Positions 43,841 to 55,110 of a DNA stretch of 64,000 nt are shown one piece after another (position 1 is the stretch's first letter; each line of letters begins with the position of its first letter). Origin of the DNA: Pomphorhynchus laevis. Lineage: Eukaryota; Acanthocephala; Palaeacanthocephala; Echinorhynchida; Pomphorhynchidae. The stretch lies in the NCBI GenBank assembly GCA_012934845.2, contig WNNJ02001438.1:1-64000 (forward strand), in the 5' to 3' direction. The position numbers and the translations under genes are program-made. Below the pieces are notes generated by a model. The model was not told the origin of the DNA. It saw only the letters and a list, made by a program, of their open reading frames with translations, and did no database searches.

Positions 43841-45026
43841 TTTTTATTTTTTATTTAATTAATTTTTTAACGCTTTTTTGATATCAGCTAAATCTTAATT
43901 TGTATAAAGCGTACCTATTAAATTAGAAACCTAATTCAAAAGATGCACCTATTAAATTATTAAATTGATTAATAAATAACAGACGATGTATCAGAATAAG
44001 GATTAGAGGAAAAACTGTTATGTAATCAGGTTTCGGCTCCTAACTCCTCTACCCAAAATAGCAGCGGGGCCAAATACATGCTAATGATGTATTTCCTATG
44101 ATAAAACTATCTAGTATCTTATTCTAATACAAAGTATATTATTTATTATCCATCCATAAAAATTTGCCCCTTTAGAGTTTAAATTTATTCTTTATATTAT
44201 TGTGTTGATTTATATATTTTACTATTTTCTGCTTGATGTTATTTTTATAGTAACCTAGTTTAAAATATGTATCTAATTAATGTATTATATTTTATCTCAT
44301 ATGGCATGCATGAATGCTCATACAAAAATATACTCTTTGTAAAATTTTAATATGTCCCTTTTAAGATATAAATTAAAAGTAATTTTAAAATAAAAGTCAA
44401 TTTTTATGAATTGACTAATAAATTACAGACGATGTATCTCAATAAGGATAAAGGTCATCAGGATAAACTGCTATATTATAAGGTTTAGGCACAATTCCTA
44501 ATACGGTATGCATTAATGCTCATGCAAAAAATGTTTCTTGTAAATTTAAATATGTCATCTTTACGATATAAATTAATAGTAGTTTTATAAATTTAATAAT
44601 TTTATAAATTAAATATAATTCAATTGAATTTATATGAATTATATAATGTAATAACGATTACATATAACGATTATAATAGTTGATTATTATAACGATTATA
44701 ATAATCGTTATAATATATAACGATTATAATAGATTACATATAACGATTATTATAATTGCAATACATAACGATTATATTTTATAATAATACATAATGTATG
44801 TATGAATGATAATGCAAAAATATTTTTATTGCAAATTTAAGTATGTCATCTATACGTTGATAGTAGTTTTAATTATTGTTAATTTAATGTTCATATCTAG
44901 ATTTATACCTTCTTTGTCATCAATATTAGATTTATTAAGAATGAGGCTACTTGAATCAATTGGTTCACATATTTGATAAACATTATTAGAGTTAAATAGC
45001 ATATATCAATTATTATATCAATATTA

Positions 45027-45250
45027 TTATTTAGATTTTTTTAAACAGTTATGAACAAATTTGTATTCTATAAAGCTTAAAAATAAGTCAGCTATAATTG
45101 TTCTACTATTAACTCCAATTGAAACATCTTTTATTTGTCTAAATATAGATGTCCCTACCTTTAAAATATTTTGATTCATCAAAATATTTAAGGATTCTAT
45201 TAATTCAATTTTATCCATATATTTATATTTACTCGATGGTTGAATTTTTG
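45027..45250 (-). pseudogene. Duplicate of the Penelope-like RT core fragment
   Basis: Nearly identical to the fragment at 43581-43817 (MDKIELIESLNILMNQNIL through FLSFIEYKFVHNCLK), including the same altered DVSIGV motif. The two arose by segmental duplication rather than by independent insertion. Confidence 0.75.
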
Positions 45251-45885
45251 TTAGATAGACGTTTTAGTAAAAAGGCGTTAGTAACTTTTAATAATTGTTT
45301 CTTAATTAAAACCATTACGTGATTTTAGTTTATAATATAAACAAAAAGGTTGTGAGTGTAATCGCCAAGCGTGATTTAATCGCTTTAAATTTTTTTCCAA
45401 ATTTATCAAATGATTTCATTTTGCTAATCGCTAGATTTGGTTTTATTTACGATTAAAAGGAAGGTTGTTTCAATTACGCAAAGTAGTTATTGTGGTAGCT
45501 AAATATAAACTTTTTTAAAAATATTTAAATATAAAGATATTAAATGACGATAAGATTTATTTAGGATCGTTACAATATTATATTTTAATTAAATTTATCT
45601 ATACATTGATTATGTTCATTCGTATAAATGACGTAACTTCAAATCGAAACCAAATTATCATAATTCATCATTTAATAAAAATTTTCATTTATTTATATAT
45701 ACATATTATTGATTGTGATAGCATTTTTAATAGCATCAAACGAACAGTTAGTGATTACCCTGTTAATCAGATTTTACTTTATCGAGATTAGAAGATTAAT
45801 TGCGATCAAGAGAAATCATTAGATAATGATTTATTTGATTTAAAAACGTAAAATGGAATTGCAAAAGATAAAAAGTTTCATTATC

Positions 45886-46228
45886 ATGGGCAGACATAAA
45901 AGAGCTCAAAAGCCCAAAGCCAAACTTAGAACGTTTATTAAACCAATAGTAAAGTATTTTCCTTGTCCATTCTGTGATGCTGAGGACAGCTGTAAAGTTA
46001 AAAGGTAAAGTACAAAATGTAATATAGAAATTTTTCAATTTATAAATTCGTTGAAACAGACATCAAATCACTTACAATGCTACAATATCCTGTAATTTGT
46101 GTGGAGCGAACTACACCGTCAGTGGAACACACCTTACTTGTCCGATAGATGTTTATAATCAGTGGATTGATGCATGTGAGGCTGTTAACAAGCCAACCGA
46201 ATCTAAAAAACTGAAGGTCAGCTATTGA
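45886..46228 (+). CDS. ELOF1/Elf1-type transcription elongation factor homologue, two exons
   Basis: Exon 1 is 45886-46004, the intron 46005-46059 (55 bp, AAAAG|GTAAAG ... AAACAG|A), and exon 2 46060-46228; the product is 95 residues. Splicing restores one frame. N-terminus MGRHKRAQKPKAKLR is the basic tail of Elf1 proteins (MGRRK.K...). The zinc ribbon is FPCPFCDAEDSCKVK (C27, C30) and ISCNLCGANYT (C51, C54). The end CPIDVYNQWIDACEAVN matches 'PVDVYSDWIDACEAAN' of animal ELOF1. The family binds RNA polymerase II on chromatin and aids elongation and transcription-coupled repair. The usual length is about 83 residues; this one has a short Lys-rich extension and a 3-residue gap after KVK. It is unusually divergent for so conserved a protein, suggesting a paralogue. 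AATAAA follows 41 bp after the stop. Confidence 0.85.
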
Positions 46229-46269
46229 TTTAGCAACATTTGGAAGCCCTCGATGAATCGACGATTTTT

Positions 46270-46275
46270 AATAAA
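46270..46275 (+). promoter_or_regulatory. Polyadenylation signal of the ELOF1-like gene
   Basis: AATAAA lies 41 bp beyond the stop codon of the ELOF1-like gene. Its place and spacing suit a short 3' UTR, but AATAAA is frequent by chance in this AT-rich DNA. Confidence 0.45.
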
Positions 46276-46515
46276 TTAAAATCACCGAACCGATATACTT
46301 TTAGTAATTATTTAGTTTTTATAAAATAAATCATATTAAATTTTAAGGTTATTCAAATGGAAAGGTTTTACTTTGGTAGAAACATTCTCATAATTTAGAT
46401 TTTAGATGTTTGTGTGAAAAGATCTATCCTTAGTATTTTATACAATGTGCAGCAAATGGGCATATTCAGTACACTCAAATAAAGAGTATTTTGCATTTAC
46501 TATTTTCATGGACCA

Positions 46516-47045
46516 AGGAATCCGCCACCACTATCTGGAATCCGCCACCATCATCTGGAATCCGCCACCACTATCTGGAATCCGCCACCACTATCTGCAA
46601 TCCGCCACCACTATCTGGAATCCGCCACCACTATCTGGAATCCACAATTACTATCTGGAATCCGCAATCACTATCTAAAATTCGCCATCACTGCCTGGAA
46701 TCCGTTATCACTCTATGGAATCCGCCGTCACTGTTTGGAATTCGCCATCACTATCTGGAATCCGCAATCATTATCTAAAATTCGCCATCACTGTCTGGAA
46801 TCCGTCATCGCTGTCTGGAATCCGTCATCACTGTCCGGAATCCGCCACCACTATCTGGAATCCGCAATCACCATCTAAAATTCGCCATCACTGTCTGGAA
46901 TCCGTCATCACTCTCTGGAATCCGTCATCACTCTCTCTGAATCCGTCATCACTCTCTGGAATCTGTCATCACTGTCTAGAATTCGCCATCACTATCTAGA
47001 ATTCGCCATCACTGTCTGGAATCTGCCATCACTTTTGAAATCTGC
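46516..47045. repeat. 20-bp minisatellite, about 26 units
   Basis: Units of the form CCGCCACCACTATCTGGAAT repeat with a strict 20-bp period, apart from a 1-bp change near 46935. Variant units such as CCGTCATCACTGTCTGGAAT, CTAAAATTCGCCATCACTGT and CCGCAATCACTATCTAAAAT alternate. Because 20 is not a multiple of three, translated frames show a 20-residue supra-repeat; this is a by-product and not evidence for a protein. There are no spacers, so it is not a CRISPR. Confidence 0.92.
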
Positions 47046-48430
47046 CATCATTATTCAGATTACAATTATCCTTGTAGAATAATGCTTGATTACAAGAATC
47101 CCCATTCAAAAAATGTTATATTAAGAATTTTTTGAAATTATATGCATCATGTTTCTGAAACAAATTGACAAAATAATTACAATAAATTATAATGAAATAA
47201 AAAGTAAACAAAAACTTTAAAGTTTAAAAAAAAACTTTTGTAAAGCTTTCATTTAAAAGTTAAACTTGAAACTTTCAAAACACGGTGTTTATAAATTCAT
47301 ATTTTTAGACACAAACACATTTATATTTTAGTTCTATGTAGTGCGGGTTGTGCATTCAGTTTTTAACTTTAAAAATTATATAAAATCTTATATAACAATT
47401 ATTAATTATTTTTAATTATTGATAATTATTTTATTTTAAATATATAATTATAATTATTATAATTATTTTATTATTTAAATTTTATTTAGCATTAATTTAT
47501 AAAAAATATAACATATACTCAGTTATCTGAGTATAATATCAAACTTTTAATATCAAACTTTTCAAATATTAGCAGACTCTATTTTAACTGTTTATATTGC
47601 GATTATTTATCAGGAAGAATTTCAACATTATACGCCTTATTTAATATGGTTTCTTTATTTGCCATATTTTTCTTTCATGTCATAAAATGTTTCTACTTAA
47701 AAGACAAACTTTACTAACATTGAAGTTGATTTATGATAAAGTGATCATTTGTTTAGTTTTTAAATTACCCAAATAAACATTAACATATTTCAGAAGTACA
47801 CAGAACCTTATTTTGTTTTTTGTACGCTATTATATTGAATACTGTGATGAGAATGAAACAAAAGTTTTCACATAATACTTTTTGTAACCATGGCAGTAAT
47901 TTGACCGAGCTTCGATATGCATTATTTTGATCGACAATTATTCAATGGAGACAATTGATGCGTTACAGGTGTGTTGTCTACATAATCGATAATTTAGAAA
48001 AATAACCTTAACCGTTGATTACATTTCTGCTTAGTTTTATACCAAATGTATATTTTACGTAAACTGGGATAAAATTGTTTAAATTTTATAGTGTTGTATT
48101 TTTGATCATCAGTAAATGAAAATATATTATTACGTTTTGAAATGTATTTCACATGTTTTCTTTATCTTTTAAAAATATGGTTTGATGAAAATACCTATTT
48201 TCCTCAATATTCCTTTTCACACTTCTATATTAGTAAACATGCACTATTCTGCGCTCACAAAACTGGATTTTTAAAAAGCCGTTATTCCAGCAGTTATTTG
48301 CTATAGCTGCTTATGCAAATAAAGATATATCGCAAAAGCGTTTTATTTGTAAGTCTGTTAGAAGATTATAAGTATTATTAAAGAGAATTAATAATACAAA
48401 GACTAAATGTAAAAAACAATGATCAAAAGA
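47046..48430. other. AT-rich DNA, possible decayed exon at 47793-47969
   Basis: Mostly featureless. On the + strand, after a possible acceptor (ATATTTCAG), 47793-47900 reads LILFFVRYYIEYCDENETKV, then stops, then FDRASICIILIDNYSMETID, before CAG|GTGTGT. It may be an exon remnant; no family recognised. Confidence 0.3.
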
Positions 48431-48431
48431 A

Positions 48432-48755
48432 TCACAAATCAATTAAAAATTGACCGATAGTTATTTCCGTCATCGCCTCCACAACGCAAGCAGCGTTTCC
48501 TTGCTGGACAGCTACGCTCAGCCGCTGGTTCAGATAGCAACTTGCTTTGGCCCAGCCTGTTGTTCTTTTCAGCATGCTGGTCAGGCGTGCGATAAAGGCT
48601 TTTGTTGATGGGCCGTATGCACCGAATGTTTCGACCGAAACCGGCTGATATTCGTATATTCGCTGGTCGATGCATACATACTTTGTGGTTTTCCGTGTTT
48701 CGGCCAGCCGGCCACCTCTCCGGCACCGGCAGCAGCATGCATAGCGTAGCTAGCA
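48432..48755 (-). pseudogene. C-terminal fragment of the KRPDG-motif protein family
   Basis: A GC-rich island in AT-rich DNA. The - strand reads ETRKTTKYVCIDQRIYEYQP, VSVETFGAYGPSTKAFIARL, and YLNQRLSVAVQQGNAACVVE. This aligns with ERRKRIKYTCLD..., VAVESIGALG and LLQRISAAIQRGNSACV of the gene at 9.4-10.2 kb. Just upstream, SYAMHAAAGAGEVA continues the family in another frame, so there is at least one frame change near 48706. Only the last third of the known sequence is present, with stop TGA at 48434-48432. Confidence 0.7.
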
Positions 48756-50740
48756 GCTTTAGTGTTTAGACATGTGAAGTCCTACACCTTTTGGTAGAAT
48801 AAAATACTTCTGTTAGAAGTATTTTTTCTTGAATTATTGTAACTCAAGAAATGCTTCCACATCAATATCAATGTCTAATTTGTTCTAGATGTTTTCAGAT
48901 ACATAGTGAATATCTCGATAAGGCAACTTATATCCAGCTTCAAACTTTGTTGAACGTTGAAGTATTTAAGTATTTCAGATATGCTATATTTTAAAACAGC
49001 CTAGCGTCATGTTTCTACTGGTTACTCATCAATTTTAACAACAATTACCGATATTCTACTGAGTTATCATTTGTTAAGGTAAAATCAGAGCTTTTAGATT
49101 TATAATTACATTTTAAAAGTGTAAATAATTTAATAGTCAACAATTAGCGCATTTAATAATTTAATTTTATAATCAAAATAGTCTTTGATATTTGATTGAT
49201 TTTGTTATAGTAGATTATATTTAATTTTTATATAAATGTGATATAAATGACATTATGATGTCATTATGTGTCATTATGTCACAATAATGACATTATTGTG
49301 AAATAAAAAAATGACATATGTTTTAAAAACTTCAAATGCATTATCGTATGGCATTTGTAAATTTGCAATTTTAATATATGATATATAATATCTAAATAAT
49401 ATTAAAATTCATTTATTTTTCCATGCCCTAATTTATTTAAATCTTAAACAACTACGTGGCACTAACCAATTTTCTTTTCATTTTAAGTATTATTTACTAA
49501 TTAAAGAATGAATAATTCGTGGCTTAGCGTCGTGGGCTCAATTTGTTCAATTTAAAAAATAAATACATTGTATCTATATGAATATACAGTATATTTATAG
49601 ACTAACTGATAAAGCTGATATTAATTTACATTTTAAAGTATCGATGCTTTTAAATTCGAGCTCATATTTTTAAATGAAAGTTTAAAATGTGCTGGATTCA
49701 TAATTAAAGTTGAAAATATACAGTAAAATTTCTTTACAGTATAAATTCATTTACAGTATAAGAACATTTACGACATAAATTTATCTCTTATATATATTCA
49801 GTTGTAGCATAAATATATTATAAATTCATTTGCAGTATAAACTCATTGAAGTGTAAATATGTTTGCATTATAAATTCATTTATAGAATAACTTCATTTGC
49901 AATATATATTCAAAATTAAAATTTATTTTTACGAAGTAAATACAAACAAAAACATTAAGTCAATTAAATCTTATGTATAAATATACTGTTAACGATATAC
50001 GACGCTACCCAAAAATTACATTTATTTCAAGTTATTTTGTTTAAAGAATGGAACAATTCTCTCCCATTTTCTCTTTGTAATTTTCTAGGTTTGTAACTTC
50101 AAAAATAAAAACTTTTTAAAGAAACGTATTTTTGCTATTAATTTAAAAAATGATTTGAATAATTATATTTTAATAGTCACTGCTATAATATTAAATATGC
50201 CAGAATCGAGTGAAGATTATACCACTATCATCAAAATACCTGGCTAAAATAATCTTTAATTGGAAATACATTACTTTTTGTGATTTATATCACAACAATT
50301 AGAATCAACAGTGAAACGAGTACACTATATAACTAATAACATAATATTATAATTTATATTTATATAATATATAAATATTGCGTTTAAATATTTATGATAA
50401 TTTGGATTTCAATTGATTATTATCAGTTTAAGCGTTAATGCTTATATCAATACACACAATATTAAGTTTCTTTATTTTACAAGCATCACGACTTAAGAGA
50501 AAAGCATCTTAAAAAGAATGAAGAAGCATGTATTGAAAAGGTGTCAATAATAGTAAAAAGTCAGATAATTAAAATGTTTACTTAATTCTAAATCATATAC
50601 TAATGCTTAGAATTGCACCGCCAGACGATTCGATACTTTTATATCAGGCGTAATATTTCCGCTTTATGTGAGAAGGTTGAAGTTCAACATGCAAAGGTTA
50701 TCTTATAGAACATAAGATCATGGAAATAATATTTTTTGTT
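48756..50740. other. AT-rich intergenic DNA, no clear gene
   Basis: A weak coding-like trace (NKLDIDIDVEAFLEL, - strand, about 48850-48985) is discussed with 40554-41100. A cluster of TCATT(T/A)ACAGTATAA-type imperfect repeats lies at 49730-49910. TGTCATTATG repeats lie at 49245-49300. Nothing else supported. Confidence 0.5.
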
Positions 50741-50744
50741 TAGA

Positions 50745-51605
50745 TAGGAAAAGCAAAAGTAGATTCTCCATCTCATTCAAACGTACACTCTGAAGATACA
50801 ATTTTCCCCGCTCAATCCAGACTGGAAATTCGACAAATATTTGACGGTATCGGGCATTCACTCCAGTATTATTACTAGTTTATTAATAAATAGATTTGAC
50901 ATGGGAAGAAGAAAGACTACACCATCTCATGAATATAATTATCAGGTGTCGAAATTACTTACAACAGTTGGTGGCAAATTATGAGGTGGGCACATTACTC
51001 GCTACAATAAAATTTAAGATATCATAAAAATTTATCATCACAAAATTTTGCAGTGAATTATTAATAGCATTGAAATTTCTTATTGCGAACTTAAAAATCG
51101 CTGATGATAAAATACACGATTTTTAAAAATATAGTATTTATGTTATATTTTGGTTGTGTTTCTAAATTAACAATTAAAAATAATTAATTAAATTAATAAT
51201 TAATTTAATTGTGTTTCTACACTTACTATATCAGAATAAAACAAAAGCCAATGAAATACTACAAGGGGATTGTAAGTCGTATAACATGTATTTTAAAAAC
51301 CATCACGAACAAATACAGGTTAAGCTATTCATTAATATTGTAATCTAATGTTTAATATAAAATTCTAATCTACTCAAAAGTAAAGAGCGTTTAGCCGCTT
51401 CGTACTCGATATGACTAAAAGTTTTAAAGCCTACAAAGTTTGGTTAAACAGAAACTAGAAGCAATTAAAGCAGTAATCGGATATTCTAGTATCATTGTTT
51501 ACAAATCCTTAGAAAGGTGATAATATACAAAAATAGTCTATGGTACTAAGGATTTTAAAATTTTGCAACAACTCGTGCAACAGAATGGATATATTGGGTA
51601 TTTGT
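50745..51605 (+). pseudogene. Unidentified host-type gene, exon-like islands
   Basis: Successive + strand islands read like conserved protein and several sit beside plausible splice sites. 50745-50870: DSPSHSNVHSEDTIFPAQSR, then LEIRQIFDGIGHSLQYYY. After a frame change, 50880-50980: LINRFDMGRRKTTPSHEYNY, QVSKLLTTVGGK. 51234-51317: after ATATCAG, NKTKANEILQGDCKSYNMYF. 51445-51510: LVKQKLEAIKAVIGYSSIIV, YKSLER, then AAAG|GTGATA. 51538-51600: YGTKDFKILQQLVQQNGYIG, then GTAAGC. I cannot name the protein. The frame change within the first island and a stop in it argue for a pseudogene. Exon joining is inference. Confidence 0.4.
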
Positions 51606-52064
51606 AAGCATTGTCATGAAAGCTGATCTATTGCAATCGCCATGATCAAACTGATATTTATTTAATATCAATTAAATATGATTATTTAATATCTAATACT
51701 TTAATAATATCTAATGTATAATATATTTGTTTAACGTACAATATATTTGTCCAAATGTACATGATCATTGCTATGCTCAATAGATTTCTCACCTAAATAA
51801 AAAATATATTGATAACTTTTTCAACTAAAGCCTTTATCCGCATATTCTGTTAATAAGTGAGAAATATACTTTCTCTACTGCTTGATAAAGACTTCCAGAA
51901 GGGCTTTTTATTAAATCATTAACGCTTGATTGTTAGGTACACAACTGCGTATATTGCTCCAACAAGGTTTAGAATATACTTACAAAAATACATTTCGGTA
52001 AAAATATAACCAGATGAAGAATATATCTGAAGACCTAATAAAATAATATCTGCGAATTAAATGA

Positions 52065-52262
52065 TCTAATATCGAAAAGTTTATACAACAATATAAATGT
52101 CGTCATAAGATCTCTCAGCATTCAGCAAGAGAAGTGAGAAATATTGATAACAATGTCTTCAGGAAAATCACAAACTTCTTTACGATTCTGTTAGTTAGTG
52201 TTTGCTTCTCAACGTTTTGCTCTTTGTTAAAGACGACGGTTAATTTTCAATACTACCAATAA
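52065..52262 (+). pseudogene. Unidentified coding-like segment, possible membrane protein piece
   Basis: A 65-codon open stretch without ATG: EKFIQQYKCRHKISQHSARE, VRNIDNNVFRKITNFFTILL, then VSVCFSTFCSLL. A charged region followed by a hydrophobic stretch could be a membrane segment. It may continue the gene of 50.7-51.6 kb. No family recognised. Confidence 0.3.
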
Positions 52263-52499
52263 TTATTATTTTTTAAATAACAATATTAAAATTAAAATTA
52301 TAACTTTAGTAAAGATCAATTGATCACAAATATTAGGTATTTTTCTATAATGTGATAGTATAGCTGGTGACAAACACATTTTTTATTCTTAAGCATATAC
52401 ACAACAATATATCACATAATAATTATTAAATATTTTGCTAATAATTATTTATTAATAATAATTAAATTATCAGCTACATAACAATGAAGATCTTGACAT

Positions 52500-53695
52500 G
52501 ATGAAGATTCCTTACTGGCAGAATTCGATTTTATCTAATGGAGAGCAATTTAAAACTCTACTGAGTTTACACATAGGTATTGTTGAAGTGCTTAAAAGTG
52601 CATTAATTTTATGCTTCTGATCGACTGCAGAAAATATCGAATGGTGCAAATTTTACAAAATGAACATTTTTCAGTGGATTGAAGAAAATTCACAGTCGTT
52701 TTTTAGCCTTAACACAGTGAGTTGCTGGTTTTAAAACTTTTAGTTTTTATTTAAAACCAATTAATTATTGACAGATTAAACGAATGAAATTAATTAATCG
52801 ATAAATTGGCAATTAATTTACAAATTAATGAAACGCTATTTTGATTCCACAATAAAATTGCAGCATTTTTATAACTTTGTGTAGCTTCGAAATTTATTTT
52901 TGGTTTGAATTATATACTTATTATAGGAACGAAGAAGAAAAAATCCTATATTTGATTAAAATTCTATATTTCGATAGCTCCTGCGATCATCATCAGTATT
53001 ACAAAAAAAATGTTTCATATTTTTTTGAATATTTCACATTCGAAATATTCAAAATATAAATTCATTTGAATATTCATTTGTATGTTTATTTGAATATTTC
53101 ATTTGAATATTCATTTGAATATTTCACATTTGAAATATTCAAAATATAAATGTGAAAATTTTAACATTTCATCAGGATTTTTTGTAATCCTGATGATGAT
53201 AGCAGGAGCTATCGAAATATAGAATTTTAATGAAATAAAGGATTTTTTCTTCTTCGTTCCTATAATAACTATATATTTGAAATGCGAGAAGATTGTGGGT
53301 TTAGTATTTATTATCAGGTTTGAATTATAATTTTCTTGATAAACTTCGAAATTTAAATACAGATCATACCAATTGCCACTTTCAAAATCACGCCCTAAAG
53401 ATGATAAAAACTTGTAGTATCTGGTCTTTTTTGTTACCATATATTAATACTTGTTGTTTGCATCCACTCTTTACACTGCTTCACATCTTTTAATTTAATG
53501 TGATGATTTTAGTCGTAATTTAAAATTATATGATTCAATATTTCCTTATGTTTTGTAATGATCAATGCTTGCGACACTATTTCTACATCGCTCAATATCG
53601 CTATACATAATATGAACAAATTGGTCAACAAACGACGTCATTAAATTTATTTAACGAATTTTTGAATGCCACTCCTTTCATCTTCAGATCTAAAA
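52500..53695 (-). pseudogene. Unidentified host-type gene, broken by a foldback insertion
   Basis: The - strand, after TTTTTTTAG near 53694, reads SEDERSGIQKFVK; ILSDVEIVSQALIITKHKEI; KLKDVKQCKEWMQTTSINIW; then in another frame TKKTRYYKFLSSLGRDFESG, NWYDLYLNFEVYQENYNS. There (about 53320) the foldback element interrupts it. Beyond the element the same frame resumes as ISKLHKVIKMLQFYCGIKIA (about 52890-52830). A further island at 52715-52560 reads DQKHKINALLSTSTIPMCKL, SRVLNCSPLDKIEF. Several stops and one frame change show it is dead. The sequence is protein-like and patterned, but I do not recognise the family. Confidence 0.45.
52902..53329. mobile_element. Foldback retroposon-like element, copy 2
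   Basis: A 402-bp element (52915-53316) between direct repeats GGTTTGAATTATA (52902-52914 and 53317-53329, 13 bp). The inverted repeat is longer than in copy 1, with arms of about 110 bp: CTTATTATAGGAACGAAGAA and TTCTTCGTTCCTATAATAAC outermost, through CGATAGCTCCTGC / GCAGGAGCTATCG. It ends in the same unpaired tail (GAGAAGATTGTGGG, TAGTATTTATTATCA). The middle holds AT-rich TTTGAATATTCA-type repeats. It sits inside a formerly coding segment. Confidence 0.8.
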
Positions 53696-53699
53696 AAAC

Positions 53700-55110
53700 A
53701 AAAAAGGAATTAAAATGTAATTAAATAAGCACACAAAAATCGAAAACCAATGATCTGTCTATCTTAGAGGATTTAGTGGCAATATGAGAATTGTGTCAGG
53801 CATATTGTTATAATATTATGAATAATTTGCATCGTTTGAGTTAGAAGTAGTTAGCATCTTTCTAAAATTGGGCACTTCAACTTATTCAGCATTTGAGTAT
53901 AATTCAAAAATAGGAGAATTATATCAATTGCAAATTTTAATATTTGCAAATTTGAATTTTCATAGCATAGCCATAAGAAAATGACTGATTTTCGAATTAG
54001 AGGTATCGCTAACCATTTTACAATATAAAAAGATTTTTCAAGAGAACAATGAGCTATCGTTGCCTTAAATCACAGTCTAGCTTTTCTTCCAACATTATCC
54101 AGTTGTAAGGTGTACAAGATACTGGTGAGAGTCAATTAGATCGAAACGGTGACTTTGTAATTTGCGACAATATCACTGTTGTATTTCTTTCGTGGTGCTG
54201 ACATCCTGATAAAAATGATTCCACGAATACAGTTTTTCCATTTGAGGAAATTTACTCAAAGATTTTTTGTAAAGCAAAGCATCATAAAATAAATAAAAAT
54301 AATAAATTTATAATAAAAAATGAATGGATGTTGAAAAAATGAATATTTGGATGAGTAGCTGATGAGGTCCACCAATACTGAAATGTAGCGCTGTTGGCGT
54401 ATATATAAGATTAAACTAGAGTGTAGAATAAAAATAGCCATACAAATGTATACATTCTAGTCATTATATTTTAATAACTTAAAATATTTTATTATACGGT
54501 ATTTGTAAATTTGCAGTTAAATTTATATTCATTATCTATAAATTTATTAAGATAATGACGGTTCTAAAGAGCAAAGAATTTTGGAGTGATTTACAGATAC
54601 GGTTTCTTAAACTTCGCCAAAATGATCGAAATATATGTATGTTCATAATCCATTTTTATATCAAATCACTATCGATGATACTAAAGAATAAATTTCGCGA
54701 TATTTGAATTATTTCAAACATCAAATAGCTAAAATACAACTAACTTTTAAAATACAATTTTTATTTCATGTTCAGTTAAATATCCTTTTTATGAACTATT
54801 TGGTTAACAAATACTCTTAACACTTAAAACAAGATAAGTAAACTGTATTTGTTAACATAGTTTTGTAATTTTAAAATTTAATCAAAATTAAATGTTGCGA
54901 TCTATAAGTAACCACTTTCCACTACAAACACAGATATGCAAGGGATGTAAATCGAAAAAAGTTATTATTTCATTAATTATTTGAAGTTATTAGATAAATA
55001 CAGAAATTTACAGATTGAATTCAAAACTAAAATCTAAAAGATATTTTATAATATTAGAAAATATTTGAAAATTATTTGAAATTCATGATTTATAATTTAT
55101 AGTAACATTC
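53700..55110. other. AT-rich DNA, one weak coding trace
   Basis: On the - strand near 54215-54150 a start-like MSAPRKKYNSDIVANYKVTV recalls the first residues of hAT-type zinc-finger (BED) proteins, but nothing convincing follows. The rest is featureless. Confidence 0.35.

Larger units (their letters stand above)
41105..45445 (-). mobile_element. Penelope-like element cluster (several nested and truncated copies)
   Basis: All pieces face the - strand. RT fragments lie at 41392-41600 (FRYIDDICVFNSNNF), 43133-43552, 43581-43840, 44480-44660, and 44880-45250. 3' regions with the structured block lie at 41110-41210, 43070-43160 and 43985-44080. A tandem array of 3'-region units fills 42100-43095. 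At 45245-45445 an upstream segment is the inverted match of 4130-4320, so it belongs to the same family 5' of the RT core. Frames are interrupted everywhere. Successive copies share long identical stretches, such as 43490-43830 with 44945-45245, so part of this is local duplication. Confidence 0.8.

Noticed and set aside
46445-46999. Overlapping frames with a 20-residue supra-repeat (e.g. ESATIIWNPPPLSGIRHHYL)
   Set aside because: They come from the 20-bp minisatellite being open in more than one frame. There is no start context, no family and no non-repeat part.
46516-47045. CRISPR-like array
   Set aside because: The repeat is continuous with no unique spacers; it is a minisatellite in animal DNA.
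48439-48738. 99-codon - strand frame beginning MLLPVPERWPAG
   Set aside because: It is an out-of-frame shadow. The family-matching frame on the same strand is the KRPDG-type C-terminus.
48430-48780. Bacterial insertion, suggested by the GC-rich block
   Set aside because: The block aligns in translation with the 9.4-10.2 kb retroelement-type protein, which explains the base composition.
54140-54260. hAT-type transposase start (MSAPRKKYNSDIVANYK)
   Set aside because: Only the first residues resemble such proteins. Nothing like the zinc finger or dimerisation domain follows.
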